Notes: generated by a model from the sequence alone, not told the origin. Numbered from the stretch's first letter, positions 33,572 to 46,265 are shown. The stretch: 64,000 nt of DNA from Coprinopsis marcescibilis (GCA_004369085.1 ML210260.1:32074-96073); one strand, 5' to 3'. Numbers and translations: made by a program.

Positions 33572-36498
33572 ATCGAATACCGAGTTTCGATTGCGCATTG
33601 TGTCTGCGTTTGAGAGCTTGACTTTCACGGGGAACTTGCTCTCAACAAGAAGCGAGCATGGAGCATTTGCCCCTTTGTACTGCCCAGTGCGCGGTGCTGG
33701 AAAACACCCGAACCGTTCAAAACGTCCAGGGATTTGTTACTGGACGCGTCTGGCAACGGTCTCGCGTCGCCTGTGTCTTAGTCTTATCGTTCTTTAGTGC
33801 CGAAGGTCAACCTGTAAACATGCTCACTAATCCGGTGCTCATCATTTGGTGCTTTTGCGCAGGGAGATGTATACTTATTGGCAAGTGGTTTGCCGTAATC
33901 TACCCTGTTTCGTTTCGTATCTGATGCATTTGTTTTGCCTTTAGAACCCAAGGGTCCTGTAAACTTGCAGGATCCTAGGTGAACACTAATGGACACCGTT
34001 GTGTGATAATTTCCAGCTCTTCAATGCCGATTGCCGATTGAAGGTTTGATTGTTGCCGGAAACCCATCCCTCTCCGAAACCTATTGCATTCTAATGTGCG
34101 GGATGTCACTTTCCCACCAACTGCATCCTCGGGTGCGCTGTTCATCCTGTGTCACACCACAGCATCCTCCAGTCCATTATCTAATTGAACGGAACCGTGG
34201 CGACTTCAATTGTTTCTCGGTGTTGACATCCCAACCTACCTCCAGTTGGTTCAACCCGTCCCCGACATTACGGCGAGACCCCCTGCGCACGCTAGGTTCG
34301 ATGACGTATGGTTGTGAATGGCTCGGAATACCAATGGCAAACGAGAATGCTATTGGTATATACTCGTATGCGCCTGCCCGTCACTTGAGACCACAGCAGG
34401 AGCTGGGACTATCTTACTTTTCTCTGGGGTTGTCCACAGAATTTTATCCCATTGTTTTTGAACTGAAACAGCAGGCGCTCGGAAGAAATTGTCAGGATAG
34501 GATTGAGGCATTTCTTGATGGCGTGTTGGCGAACTGCTGGCGCTTCTTGTCCAGATCTTTTAAAATAAACTATTTGGTAGATAGTCAGTTCGTCGTAGTC
34601 TGTACACCTAGTACAAATTGGTTTGTATTCCACTGGAATTATATGTTTTCTGGAAGTGTTGGCTCCCGGCATGTCAATGCCGCACGACTATGAAGAGAGA
34701 TGCCGGTAGGTGCCGGGCAATCGCTGATCACCACGTGCCTGGTGGCTGAACCTCGCTCCTTGCTTCCGAGGTCATCGAGCTTGGTCTGTGCTGCTTTCCT
34801 TCTACCCGTCGTGTTCCCCCAACGATTTCCGATGTCCTCGACCATTTCTACACCAGAAATCCGAATTACCAGGAGATAATGTCCAGAATTCGTGAATTCT
34901 GAGCTGCGATTGTGCTTTTACGCATTATTGAGCTCGTTTTGACCTCCAGGTACTTCCGGAGAGTTTCGTGGTCGAAGGGCTGCAGAGGAAGAAAGTGGAT
35001 TTCTGGTTTTCTCTAACCTTCACGATATCGTCTTCTATCTTCCACGGTCGTTGGTGGTCAACGAGGACGATTGCTTTGGCGACATCGTTCGAGGCAACTG
35101 GCCTGTGCGGTTTCCAGGTCTCACGTTCGGGGAAACGTTGTCTCTTGTTGTCCGCCACGATTGCGTTTATATTGTTATCGCTACATCTGCCCTTCTCCCC
35201 CTCGCACAACCCAGTCTCTAGTTTAACCCGAGCCACTTTTACTTTCTCCTGGTACGTGTTTCCGATCTTCCTCATCTGCGGTTTCACTAACTGTTTTTTT
35301 TCGATGTTTTTTCTTCTTGCAGTAGTACACACTGCTGAATACAACGTGTTTCCTTGTGACAAATCCTATATGCTCTCTCATGGAGATTGCCTGCTGGATG
35401 GGACGTTTCATCGACTGTCGACGTCGTGCGTACTCCTCCGAGTTGGTCGTGATCGGTGAGTGCTGATGGGATGGTTGGAAAGCGGCGTTAGGCCCCACCT
35501 CGAGCTTGCTCTTGAGAGGCCTGTTGTACGAAATGTCTGGTGCGTATTCGGCTCCTGCAGAGCTCCTCAGTCAGTTTGTTAAATTTGCCTCTCCCACTAG
35601 GCGCAGCTTTTCACTCAGAACAGGGGTAGTTCTTCTACTGTGCAGATGTCCAGCTCGGATTCCTGTTTCCCTGACACGTTCCTCTCAGCTACGGATTGAT
35701 CGTCTGCCAGGTATCTGTTCTCATCCTGAGATTTCTACCCTCAACCCTGACTCCCAGGGTGAACAGGCAGCTTAACGGTGTTCTCCGGTCATCTGAAACT
35801 CGGCCTCCGAAGGTGGATTGAAGTCTTTGTCGTATCGGAGGGTCCTGCTAACAACCCTTGCCCAGGTGCCGTGTCAGTCAACACGTTTTCTTATCAGGTC
35901 CACCCTGGGACTGCTGGAAATCCGGACCAAAGATGTAATCAGGCTATCTGCTGCTCGACTTGGCCCGAACTGACTTCGTGCAGCGGATTCTGTGCGTCCA
36001 GAAGCATCGGTGTCACATCTTAATTCTTTATCAGGCAAGTGACGACTGAATGCTTGTGACGCTCCGCCACCTATGGGGTGATGGCCTGATAGGTTACTTC
36101 CCAGTATATTAAGCTTCGGAGTTGGTGTTGCAGACCGGGAGAATGTGACCAAGGGGCTGCATTCGCGTATCCCTCCGCCCGAATTCGAAAACAATCCTCA
36201 CAACATTTTTATTACAGGATATCTGATGCTTTCTGAGCATTGGTAATAGAGGTGTAAAAATGTGGGAGCCGCGAGATGGCCGAGGAGACCCGTCACGCGT
36301 TGTTTACGTACCAAACAATCCAGATTCGACCCCCAGCCCGTCTTTGTTTTGCCGGGCCGAACACTTTTCGGCCAAAATCCGAACGCATTGACCCACCGCG
36401 GACGACAAATTCCAACGACGACGAGCTCAACATCGACCTCCACTCTATTTATTTCACTCCCACTCGCTCTCGCTCTGCTCTGCTAGACTCTCCATGAT
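33572..36498. other. 2.9-kb gene desert with one uncharacterised ORF
   Basis: No gene of recognisable family lies here. The longest uninterrupted frame is 34031-34693 (+, 220 codons), listed separately. Another plus-strand frame (about 34968-35459) reads as hydrophobic low-complexity sequence opposite a minus-strand frame, so it is likely chance. Several short frames near 35500-36440 show no splice support. Part of the region must be the EPL1 promoter. Confidence 0.4.
34031..34693 (+). CDS. Hypothetical ORF, 220 codons
   Basis: A single ATG-led frame with no recognisable domain, signal peptide or membrane span. Its composition is mixed (Cys-, Ser- and aromatic-rich). The length is unusual for a chance frame at this base composition, but it overlaps no splice signals and I know no relative. 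It may be a chance frame or an orphan gene. Confidence 0.2.
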   Translation: MPIEGLIVAGNPSLSETYCILMCGMSLSHQLHPRVRCSSCVTPQHPPVHYLIERNRGDFNCFSVLTSQPTSSWFNPSPTLRRDPLRTLGSMTYGCEWLGIPMANENAIGIYSYAPARHLRPQQELGLSYFSLGLSTEFYPIVFELKQQALGRNCQDRIEAFLDGVLANCWRFLSRSFKINYLVDSQFVVVCTPSTNWFVFHWNYMFSGSVGSRHVNAARL

Positions 36499-39400
36499 AT
36501 GCCCCGCACGCACCTTCCGGGCGCCTCGACCCTCAGAAATCGCAACCGGATTACCAACAAAACTCGCCTTAAGATCATCAAGGGCAATGTCGATGCAGAT
36601 GACCTTTTTATTCCAGACGAGGACGAGGAGAAGCATCGTCTCACCAATCTGGTCGCTGGAGTCGACGCTGAGGACGCCAATGTGAGTGGAACCCCCCTTC
36701 TTTTTTCATGCCACGTCAGCAATCGATAGTGGCGGTGCGTTCCATGGAACAGCTGACTAAGCTTCCTTTTTAGGAACATCACTTGCAGGAAGTCCTGTCT
36801 GCGGCACACAAGGTCACAAAGAAGACTGAGGAAAAGCCAGCGGCATTCATCCCAACACCAGACTCTACTGGCACCGTTGACAATGCTGACGAGCTCTACC
36901 CGCCTAACAAGTGGCGCGACCCAGCGACGTATGCCTGCACCTCTTCAATTGTCGAAGAGCACATCACCAATGGTATTGCCAATGGCTTCACATACTACAT
37001 GGACGAGCGTGACAAGGAGTGGCTCGATAAGAATAATGAAGAGGCACGCGGAGAGGGAACGAGTGCCCAGGGTGCTGTCTCAGCATCTGGGAGCAACATT
37101 CGCACCTCTGCTCGCAGCGCCAAGTCCAAGGGCAAGGAGCCTGATGTGAATCAACCCACCGCCGTCTCAGAGGACGAGTTTGAGCTCGTCATGGGTCTGT
37201 TTGAGAAGATTACCCATGAGAAGACCGAGTTCCTTCATCATGTACGTATATATATATCTTTTAATACGCTTATATCTTGTGTTGACGGCTCGCCATTAGT
37301 CCCTTGAGACAGGGATGCCTTTCCCCGCATTCACCGACTACCAAGATGTTTTCTCCTCCCCACTTACCCCTGCCACTTTCGCATCTTACACCGTGCCAAC
37401 CTGGATACCCCAGCCACAGAAACTTCTTCGCATTGCACGGACCGTCTACCCGTATTGGAAAGAACGACGAATAGAACGAGCCGGCCACCGTATTATTCCA
37501 ATCCTCAACGTAAGTTCCTTCTTTATTGCTTTTCTGTTCCCTACCTCTTGCCCTTTTGTTGTGTCCCTACGTGGGTCGCAAGCTTTTTGCTGTTGGTGGC
37601 CAACACGGTGTGGAAACAGATTTCCAACTCTAGGTTGATGTGAACCGTTGTCCCTGGGCCAACAATTGCTTTGTGGCATTGCCTCTCCCCCGTCCTCCTT
37701 CCCGTTTCTATGCCTGATTTCTGGACATTGTTCTGACCTATTTTCTTTTAGTTCGATGAATCCGACACTCTTAATGAATCCTACATCTGTTTCCGACGAC
37801 GCGAGATCAAGGCAGTTCGCAAAACTCGGCAGACACAAGTCACTTTCTCCGATAAGCTTGTCCGACTGCAAACTGAATTCGTCTATCCTCTTGAACTCGC
37901 AAAGCTTGTGCTTCAGCGAGAAATGGCGAAGAAGGAGCAGGCTCAGAACGGACAGGAAGTGTGGCAGAAGCGACTAGAACTTGTGGACCTCAAGCGCAAG
38001 TATCCCGCATTCCAAGACAAGCTAGACGAGGAGGTGCTGGTCGACAAGGAACGCCCAAAGAAGCCTGAAATGTACGAAATTTCGTTTCTCTGTTCGATGA
38101 TCGTTCTCTAACTTCCGTACAGTCGTCTCCCCCCTCGACCACCACGTCCTCAAGATGGCCCTATCTTCACCCCTATTCCCCAAATCGTCATCAAGCCTCG
38201 CGAACGCATTGCTCAAGTCAAAGCGCAGACGGAGGCCATCCTCGCCAAGCAGAAGGAAGCAGATCGCAGTTGGGAAGACGTTATCGACGTACGTTCTGAC
38301 TTTCAGTTTATTCACCGATGCTCATTGTCCTTTAGAACCCTTTCCAAACTCCGCATGTTCCCCACGCTTGCCGCCTCTTCCAATACGTGCCGCCTCCCGA
38401 CGCCCCCTCTTGGCCCGCTCCTGCTTCGGACAAGACATCCGACAGCGAAGACGAGCGACCAGCCAAGGTGGCTCGCTATACTCGAGCTATCCGACTTCGT
38501 TATGGTCGTGGGGGTCGCTTGGTGTTAGATCGTCGGGATCATGGTGGTTTGCCACCAACCATTTCCAAGGCCGCTCGTTCATCGCTCTTTGGCGGTGGTG
38601 ACGATAACACGGAAGATATGGAAGTAGACCATCCTGACCCAGAGGAAGAGGACCGTCTCCAGCGGCTACAGGCGAGGTGGAAGTTTGATTCAGACGACTC
38701 CCCTCCTTGTGGTCCTGGCGGCATGGAAGAACAGGATCGAGTGTTGATTGACGACTACGATCCCAAGTATCTGCGTCACGCTATGACACTCTTCAAAGAA
38801 GTCGACCACACCGACCTTGCGACGGATCCAACCCTCCATCTTCCGAATGCCAACGGACAGCAGACTTCAGTCCTACCGTACAGACTTGGTATGCCCCCCA
38901 TGATACGACGAGATCCTCAAGGCCAGTTCAGACCCGTCGGACCCATGTTCTTTGGGATGCCGCCCGGCAGCCTCCCTCACCCCGCGGGGATGCAACAAGT
39001 GGGCATGGCTGGTACCCCCGTGTCGATGCTCAAGAAGATGCCACCGCCAAACGCCATCCCCCAAATGCGTATTTCCAACGGGGGCATGCGACTTTCCAAC
39101 ATTCCTATGCAGCAACAAACGTCCCCTCCTCACCCATCAACTATCCCCTCGTCGTCTCAAAGTTCAACATCTACCCCCAATGCCGTGCAGTCGAGGCCAG
39201 CCATCGCCATGCCCCATGTCGACTTGGTCAAGCCATCTGAACCCGGCCCCTTGGTCAACGGTATCACACCTTCAAACACCCAGGCCACAGAAACGGCGAC
39301 AACACAGTCTCAAGAGGCAACAGTAAACGGTATCACACCCCCTCGTCCTAAATCCCAGAACCAAACGCCTGTTGCACTGGGAGTACCTACAAATGGGTAT

Positions 39401-39991
39401 CACCTCACTTCCCTCAACCCCGCTATGCCAAACATCACCTCATATGTGCAGTTGTCGGCGCAACGTACTCCTCTTGCGGCAATGCAGAAGATGCAGGAGT
39501 TCAAGACTGCCCTCGCCAACCTTCCACCTCAAGAGCAGATCGCAGCTCTCGCAGCGCAGGCAGGCAACCGAGCGCTCGCCGCCAACTTTCTACAAGTTAA
39601 CGGAAACGGACAGCAGCAGCAGCAGCAGCAGCTTCCAACCGGGAACATTAACCTGAAGCTCCCGGCGGCCCGACCGATGCAATGGGCTGCGATGGGCGCT
39701 GCAGTGCAGAGGCCTGCATCTGCGATGAACGGTGTAGGGGAACACCTGAACGGTATCGGTTCGCCCTCAATGATTCCTGTGCGGTCGCCGTCTGCAAACG
39801 GGATCCGGCCAGGGATGAGGATCGGGTCGAACGGGCAACTTCAGATGTCCCCGCATTTGCAGCAGCCAACCGCTTCGCCCATGCCCAACATCTCGCAGTC
39901 TCAATCCCCACCGAGGTTGTCGATGACACCGACTTTGACGATGGCATCCCCGCCGCAGCAGGCTGTTGGGAGCAATCAGAATGGATATTAA
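36499..39991 (+). CDS. EPL1: Enhancer of polycomb-like protein, NuA4 subunit
   Basis: Six exons (36499-36681, 36774-37241, 37300-37509, 37752-38071, 38123-38288, 38336-39991) give 1000 aa. The N-terminal EPcA domain is clear: LRNRNRITNKTRLKIIKGN, then EHHLQEVLSA, FIPTPDSTG and YPPNKWRDPATY. FDESDTLNESYICFRRREIK, RKTRQTQ and RLQTEFVYPLELAKLVLQRE follow. Epl1 anchors the catalytic Esa1 and Yng2/Eaf6 in the NuA4/Piccolo complex, which acetylates histones H4 and H2A. The C-terminal 500 residues are Pro/Gln/Met-rich and disordered, with a run of seven Gln (39611-39631). Length is within the range for basidiomycete orthologues. No frame break was seen. Confidence 0.93.
39611..39631 (+). repeat. (CAG)7 microsatellite in EPL1
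   Basis: Seven CAG units coding for Gln in the disordered C-terminal part of EPL1. The tract is likely to vary in length between strains. Confidence 0.85.
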
Positions 39992-40021
39992 TCACCACCA
40001 TACACAGTAGCTTTAGTATAC

Positions 40022-40043
40022 GTAGCAGTAGCAGTAGCAGTAG
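40022..40043 (+). repeat. (GTAGCA)n simple repeat
   Basis: Three to four units of GTAGCA in the EPL1 3' region. Confidence 0.7.
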
Positions 40044-41761
40044 TTTGTAGTATTGACATCTTTCTTCATCTGTTTGGTCATTTTTTCTTTACTCTCCTTG
40101 TTCGTTTTTGAGCACCATGCTCGCATGTTTAGTAGTAACCCCACCTCTTCTTTACAGCCCCCCTTTTTTTGTCACTGTGTATAATTATGTCTCTTTTTCA
40201 TTTCGAATCATTACTATTGGCAGTTTTGTTTGATAGATGATACCCATGTTTGATTTTGAGGAAGAAGCACTTGAGTCTCGAACTGGTTCGAATATCAATA
40301 AGGAAGGAGAAATTTTGTGATGGCAAACTGCAATGTTTGTCGGGGTACGATACGGCAGCCCCCACAGCCGCTTTGCTTCCTCCCAGATCGACAGCGACAA
40401 AATCAAAGGTCAATCAACGTCTGCCAACTTGCACACAGCACCTCCCGTGCGGTGACCGTCTGTAACAATGGCAGGGTGAATGGGAGGCCCTGACAGAGGA
40501 ACCGTCGTTAAATACATTCTGCTCGAACCTACATTTCCCGCCTAAAGACCAGGAATGGCCGTTCAAAGGGCGGATTGGTTCACAGCAACAAAAGGTTCGG
40601 GCGTTTGTGCCTCCCCGTCCATGCAACGAGTGGAGCTCTTGCTTCGACGTGACACTTGGTGCATGTGGTAGGTGTTTTGTTCTCTAACCCGGCTCGGTTT
40701 GACCACATCTACACGTTTGTGTTGGCAGATGGACCTGAAGCTTCAAGCTTCTGTCTTCGATGATTCTACTAAAGGATAACAACGCGGTACGATTCTCGAA
40801 AGCGTGCCAGCAGACACGGTCGACGGCCACCAACCTTGATGGGCCTTGGAGTTCGAGACCTCAGAATCCGAGAGTCCACAAATGGCCTGATCGATAAAGC
40901 AGCTCCGACATTCTATGTGAAGACATCGGGGTGTTTTGACAGAAAGACACGACTTCTTTTTCAGAATCAGACGAATGGAGGACGCGCTATAACAGGCACG
41001 CTGCTTCTTTCCTATTCATTTTCAAATTCAATCTCTGCGGCCGCTCTGGGTGTGTCAACTCTCGATATTTTTGGCTGACTAGCTGTCCTATGAACAGCTT
41101 ACAAAGGAAGAGCGCTTTTCGAAATCCGTGGTGGAACGATGGAATCCTGATCTCGGAACCTTCTAGGATACGGCGGCCATGTCGAGTCCTTTCTTCCGAC
41201 TCTGTCGTGGCGTCGTACTTGGAAGACTGACATCGTGTTCCTACTTCTGCACTCGCATCTTCATTGGGAACGACGCGTTTCGGCACAATCTACCCACCAC
41301 TCCTCGAGCAATGGGATCTAAATGGCGGCAATGATGCATCTCGATTTGCCACAGCAATAACTGCAACTCCGTACTAAAAACTTGACTAAAGAGAAACACG
41401 GAAGCTTACTAGTGCCTGGCTAGCTGCGGACTAGGCGATCTTGTTGTTGGCGAATCATCACGCATAACAAGGAGGCATGCTTGGCTATGTGCGAGGAAGC
41501 TTAGGAGTAATAGAGCTGCGTGTCAACGTTATCTGACTGGCTACATCTCGCACGATAAAGGTCTAACTCCGGAGTTCATCTATCACTGGTCGCCATGTTT
41601 CTGGGCTCGGCTTATCCTCAATCTGACATTTGTTACTGTGGGCGAAATGGACAAGTCTTCCCTATGAACACCCTTTGGGTTCTTGTAGAAATGGATCGGG
41701 TCTGCGAACGGATGGCGGCTTTAGCGAGGCGTTCCTTGCGAACCTGGAATCTCGATGACCA

Positions 41762-41768
41762 TATATAA
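41762..41768 (+). promoter_or_regulatory. TATA box of CPL1-like gene
   Basis: TATATAA lies 72 nt before the ATG, a typical core promoter distance. Pyrimidine-rich sequence (TTTCTTTCTTTC) follows at 41816-41828, as around many fungal transcription starts. Confidence 0.5.
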
Positions 41769-41839
41769 TCGACCAGGAAGGGGGTTAATGATTCCCTCAG
41801 CTAGCATCTAGCCCTTTCTTTCTTTCTTCGGGAAAAACG

Positions 41840-42606
41840 ATGAAGGCCGTCTTTACTGCATTCCTTGCTGCCACTCTTTTGTTCTCTGTGGACTTTGCGG
41901 TCGCTGAACCGATTGACGCTGAAAAGCGCACCTTGTTCACCTGCAAAAAGAACTGCAAGTTCCCAGCTCACTCTGTCCCCGCCTGCAATTGGCTCAACCC
42001 TTGCAACTTTATTTGCAAGGACGGGTTCGTGTTCTCGTTCTGATTGTTCGTCACTTCTATTAACGTGTGTCTTTTCTAGCTATGTCCCAGACACGCTCTT
42101 TGGGGCTCCCAAGAAGTGTGTTTGCAAGTGGCCTTTCACTGAATGCAACGGCAAATGTGGCCTTCACAAGGCTTGCCCTAGCAAGGGTCACCACAAACGT
42201 GACCTCACTCCTGAGAACGCAAACTGCCCGACTGGATACACTGCTTGTGGAATCCTAGGAAGGCATTTGGGATCATGGGAGTGCATTGATACGCAAAAGG
42301 ATCTCGAGAGTTGTAAGTGTTTTTTGTATGCGATTTAGGACGCTTATAAAACGTCAATCTTCTTATTTAGGCGGTGGATGCATGGTCTCGCTCGCCAACA
42401 GCGTCGACAACAGGCTGGGAGACGACTGCACTGCGATTCAAGGCGTAGACGACGTTGCGTGTGTTCAAGGACAGTGCAAGGTTCACAAGTGCATGGATGG
42501 TTATGAGATCAACGCTGCTGGAGATTCTTGCAACCCCGTTGAGAGGAAGAAGAATGTCTTTGCCGTGGCTGAGCAAGTCCTCGCGGCACAATTCGGTGGA
42601 CAGTGA
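41840..42606 (+). CDS. Secreted cysteine-rich protein with CPL1-like domain
   Basis: Three exons (41840-42024, 42080-42312, 42371-42606) give 217 aa. Residues 1-22 are a signal peptide (MKAVFTAFLAATLLFSVDFA). A dibasic Kex2-type site (EKR at 28-30) suggests a short propeptide, and a second KR lies before DLTPEN. The mature part has 20 Cys, many in paired CKxxC/CxC contexts, so it should be disulfide-bonded. The C-terminal block GDDCTAIQGVDDVACVQGQC-KVHKC resembles the CPL1-like domain of basidiomycete secreted proteins, named after Cryptococcus Cpl1. In basidiomycetes such proteins are abundant and mostly uncharacterised. A role in development or interaction is possible, but nothing here shows it. 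It neighbours the NLR-like gene pair. Confidence 0.82.
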
Positions 42607-43987
42607 TTTTGGAAGTCGGAAGACTTGGGCGATGACAGTGTGACGGCCTCCCCGTTCGACAGTTGAGAGTTGCTACTACTCACTATACCTCGTTCCTTCT
42701 TTGATGGATTTTACTCGGACCCTATGTGCTCTATTTCTAGTCTGTTATATGTATGTAGTTCTAAAGCTTCTTTTCTATACTGGAGAATATAGTTTACGTC
42801 GTTGCGGTTTCTAATACATCCACCCTGGCTTACTAAAAGCGAAGGTCAATCGGCACTGCTTCCGCAAATCATCATGCGTGGAGAACTCATCGGAGTCATT
42901 GCAAATGAACTTGGAGAAGGGTATGTTGGGATTCAGCTCAGATTCGCACTGGTTCGCCGAAGCTTTGTGCGGACCAGCGGCTTCAATCAAATTCCCGTCG
43001 ACGGCATGATCCTTCAATTTAAAGACGCCCAACTTTCCCAGTATCAGAAACCTAGAGAATTTATCACGGAAGTGTTACAATAGCGTCAAGTAAGGGAAGT
43101 CCGAACAGATCGCCAGGGTGGTTTCCCAGCCGTTAATACTATTGTTCAAACTACGTTCAGTTAGTACGGTTTATTTCACAGCGATTTTCCGCTTCGATAG
43201 CGCTCTCCCCGGCGCTAGTGACAACATCGCAGTGTTGGTACAGGTACGCTCGTGAACATCTTAAGCCGTTCCAATCAAACACTTGAGTAGGAATACTGAT
43301 CGCCTACTCTACGTGACATTTTGTGTATGGTAACAACTGAAGACAGAAACAAGATAGGTATCAATTGTTTCATAACATGGGGCGGAGGGTGTACATGGCA
43401 GGTATGGCGATACAGCTTCGACATGCATGGCAAACTTGAAGGAGTTGGGGATGAAGATACTTGACATCTTCAGAGTCAGTAAATAAGGGATCCAGCCCTT
43501 CCACGAGGTGCTCTGGCCTCGGTTGGGTGCCTTTGAGAACGGAGAATACGATCCGAATCTAAAATATCGATTGCTGTATCCGAACCAGGAGTCACACTGA
43601 TCACATCGATGCTCATAGAGGCCCTCAGAATCAGCCGCCGCCGCCCTCTAAACCCACACAGAGACGACGGAGTGCTCGATTTGATACCAAGGGTCCACGT
43701 TGTGAGCATTCTAGACTTGGTCATGTGTCCCAAGTTCATTCCAGAGTAATGGGCTCAAGAGCTCAAGACTCCAAAGCTTCCGAAGAGCCAGTACAGCCAG
43801 CGTTCCGAAATGATGATCTTGTTTTTACGGACGCGTCGGAGTTACTATCAAGGTTTGCTTTCTCCTGACGCGACTTCGAAGTTCTGAAGCTCCAAAGTCG
43901 ATAATATTATACACGCAGGTTCGACCAATAGGTATACACCCAACTGGACTAGCTTTGAATGATGTGCTGACAATTTGAGAGACACAG
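42607..43987. other. Intergenic region upstream of NLR-like gene A
   Basis: I looked here for a NACHT domain belonging to the downstream gene and found no P-loop (GxxxxGK[ST]) frame. An ATG-led segment at 43749-43840 (MGSRAQDSKASEEP...) with a GTTTGC donor could be a leader exon. Its likely continuation hits a stop, so I did not include it. Confidence 0.4.
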
Positions 43988-46265
43988 ATGGCTTCGGAAA
44001 CACCGCACCCGCCCGGCGGCCAACTGACCGATGAAGAAGCGATGGGGAGCAACTCCTTCTCTTGCTTGGTGGAGACGTGCATCGGGACAGATCCAGAGTC
44101 ATTACGGGTATACGAGGCCACTTTCGGGGCGGTCCTTGCTTTGAAAGAGTCTTTGTCGGCCAATGTAATCGCTTCGATATACGCTCCGTATGAACTGTCG
44201 CCATATGATGTCGACAAAGTTTGCACACTTTTGCACACCTTCCTGGTGGATTACGAGCCCAAGAACCTCAATCGACCCATACGTCTTCTGGACACCGTCA
44301 AGCGAGACTTTCTCACCAAGACAGCGCCGTTAATGTACCGCTTGGACCTACAGAAACATCACTCCCAACTCTCCACGCTTCTTCTTGCGATCATTCATCG
44401 CGACCTCTCTCCTGACAAGGTGCCCATCCTGGGGTACACGGAAGAGGAGTGGGAAGAGTGGGATCCGACTGATATCGGGGACATACCCTTGCTTGACAAT
44501 AAAGACGTTCCTGCACATCTCCGATATGCCTGTCAATTCATTTGCGAGCATACAACTGCGGTGGAACGCGAAAACGCCGGCACAGCCCAAGTTGCTTTTT
44601 TACATGAAGTTCTACTCTCTAAAGGACGATACGTGATGGAAATAACAGCATCGATAGGAAATGTAGTCAATATTGGCCCCTTGTGGAGTTGGCCACAGGT
44701 GAGTGCTAATCCCAGGAAAGTTCTTCGAAGCAAACGATATCGACTGTCATACCTAGGAAAATATCTGCGAACAGTCTGTGGAGACATCGCTGAAGCCCAT
44801 GGCGAGCTCTATGCTCTCAGTTGCCGGCTTCCTGGAGGCTAGTCTGCGGAATGGAGAAGCCATGGAAATCGTCCAGGAAGCCATCTACCTCTACCGATCC
44901 ATCGTCGCCATAACCAAAGATCTGAAGGACACGGAGAGACTGTGCCATTCCCTGCGGCTTTACGCAAGGATACTCTTCGCGATCGGACGCGACGCCGACT
45001 GCCTCGAAATTAGCATGGAGGCGCTCGATTTGGCTCGCCATATATCGTCGAAGAACGAAGGAGATTTTGATAGTACTCTGTCACTGCTCATGAGAACTGC
45101 GGCGGACTGTCTGGGGAAGAATGGCCGACAATCAGAGGCTCTTCAGCTCTGCAAGGAGGCAGTGGCAATTCAACGCAGACTGGTGGATAAAGACCCTACA
45201 AAATACGAATCCCACCTGGCTGGAGCTCTCCACGCATTGGCCGACCACTACGACAAGTGCAAGAAGTCCACAAAAGCTTGTAACGCAGTCGTGGAGGTGG
45301 TGGATATTTTCAAAAGGCTGATGGAAGTGCGCCCATCGGCGTCCATCAAATGCAAGTTGGCATCCGCTCTCCACAACCAGGCATTCTTTATTGCCAATCT
45401 GGGTCAGTTTGAGCGAGCTGTTCAACTTGGGTTGGAATCCCTTGCCATCCGACGCGAGATGGCTGAAATAAATCCAGTCAAGTACAACTCGCCACTTGGG
45501 AGTTGTCTCCACAACCTGGCCGTTGATTGTGGATATATTCAAGACACCCAGAGCTCAATCAGATTCAACGAAGAGGCCATCGCGATCAGGAGGAAGCTAG
45601 TCGCCAGGGACCCCGTCACATTCCCAGAGACCGCTCTTGCATGGTCTTTGAATAACCTTGCCGCGGACCTTGACGCATGTGGACGTACGGGCGAGTCGCT
45701 CGATCCAAGTAGGGAGGCGACCGAGATCCGGCGTCGGCTAGTAGCCACAGACCCAGCTACAATCCAACCCTTACTGGCCGACTCACTCTTAACCCACGCG
45801 CAGTATCTCATCAATATGGGCATATACGACGAAGCAGAGAAGTATGGATTTGACTCAATATCGGTTCGCCGCGAGCTTCAGGCCAACGCCTCCGACTACC
45901 TCATAGCCCAGAGCGAGACTGCCGACTGGACTTGCCATATTTCCACCAAGTTTGGCTCTGTTGGGCGCTACAAGCAAGGGCTTGCGTTTTCGCAGCAGGC
46001 CATTGACATATATCACCAGCTTCAGACTACATCCACTGACAACCAGTGGCGAAGGGTCGAGCGCCTTGCCGCACAGGCGTATCGCAATCATGGCTGGTTC
46101 TTGGCAGCATCCGGACAGTATGAGGCTGCCCTAGAGCCTATCGAAATGGCGCTTCAAATCTTTAATCGGCAAATTATTGGTGGGACAAGCCTGGGGCAAA
46201 GTCACTTGATGCTGCAGCTGACTCTGCGGTTATGCCAGATCAGACGAAAAAGAGCCTCTTCTTGA
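43988..46265 (+). CDS. NLR-like protein A: post-NACHT-type domain plus TPRs, no NACHT
   Basis: Two exons (43988-44698, 44757-46265), phase 0, give 739 aa. Residues of about 30-237 resemble the region that follows the NACHT ATPase in Agaricomycete NLR/STAND proteins: VYEATFGAVLALKESLSANVIASIY, a LLHTFLVDYEP segment, IRLLDTVKRDFLT and HLRYACQFICEH. This is a winged-helix-like regulatory part. The second exon codes for about ten kinesin-light-chain-like TPRs of about 42 residues. Their pattern is EAL.LCKEAVAIQRRLVDKDP..Y...LA.ALHALADHY, a ligand-sensing or protein-binding array. No Walker A/B motifs occur in the gene or just upstream. The domain call rests on remembered family patterns and is moderately sure. 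A truncated NLR or a novel adaptor are both possible. Confidence 0.72.

Larger units (their letters stand above)
39992..41839. other. 1.85-kb intergenic region upstream of CPL1-like gene
   Basis: This holds the EPL1 3' UTR and the upstream region of the secreted-protein gene. A GTAGCA-type trinucleotide repeat lies at 40022-40043. I saw no gene. The size suits a regulated promoter, but that is inference. Confidence 0.4.

Noticed and set aside
34968..35459. 163-codon plus-strand frame with hydrophobic stretches
   Set aside because: Overlaps an equally long minus-strand frame, has no recognisable motif and no splice context; likely chance.
36262..36350. A-box-like TGGCCGAGG and B-box-like ATTCGACCCC before EPL1
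   Set aside because: The T-stem does not pair and no acceptor stem exists, so it is not a tRNA.
42802..43083. 93-codon plus-strand frame after the CPL1-like gene
   Set aside because: No domain, signal or splice support.
42607..43987. Search for a NACHT P-loop upstream of NLR-like gene A
   Set aside because: No GxxxxGK[ST]-type motif in an open frame on either strand; the possible leader exon at 43749 runs into a stop.
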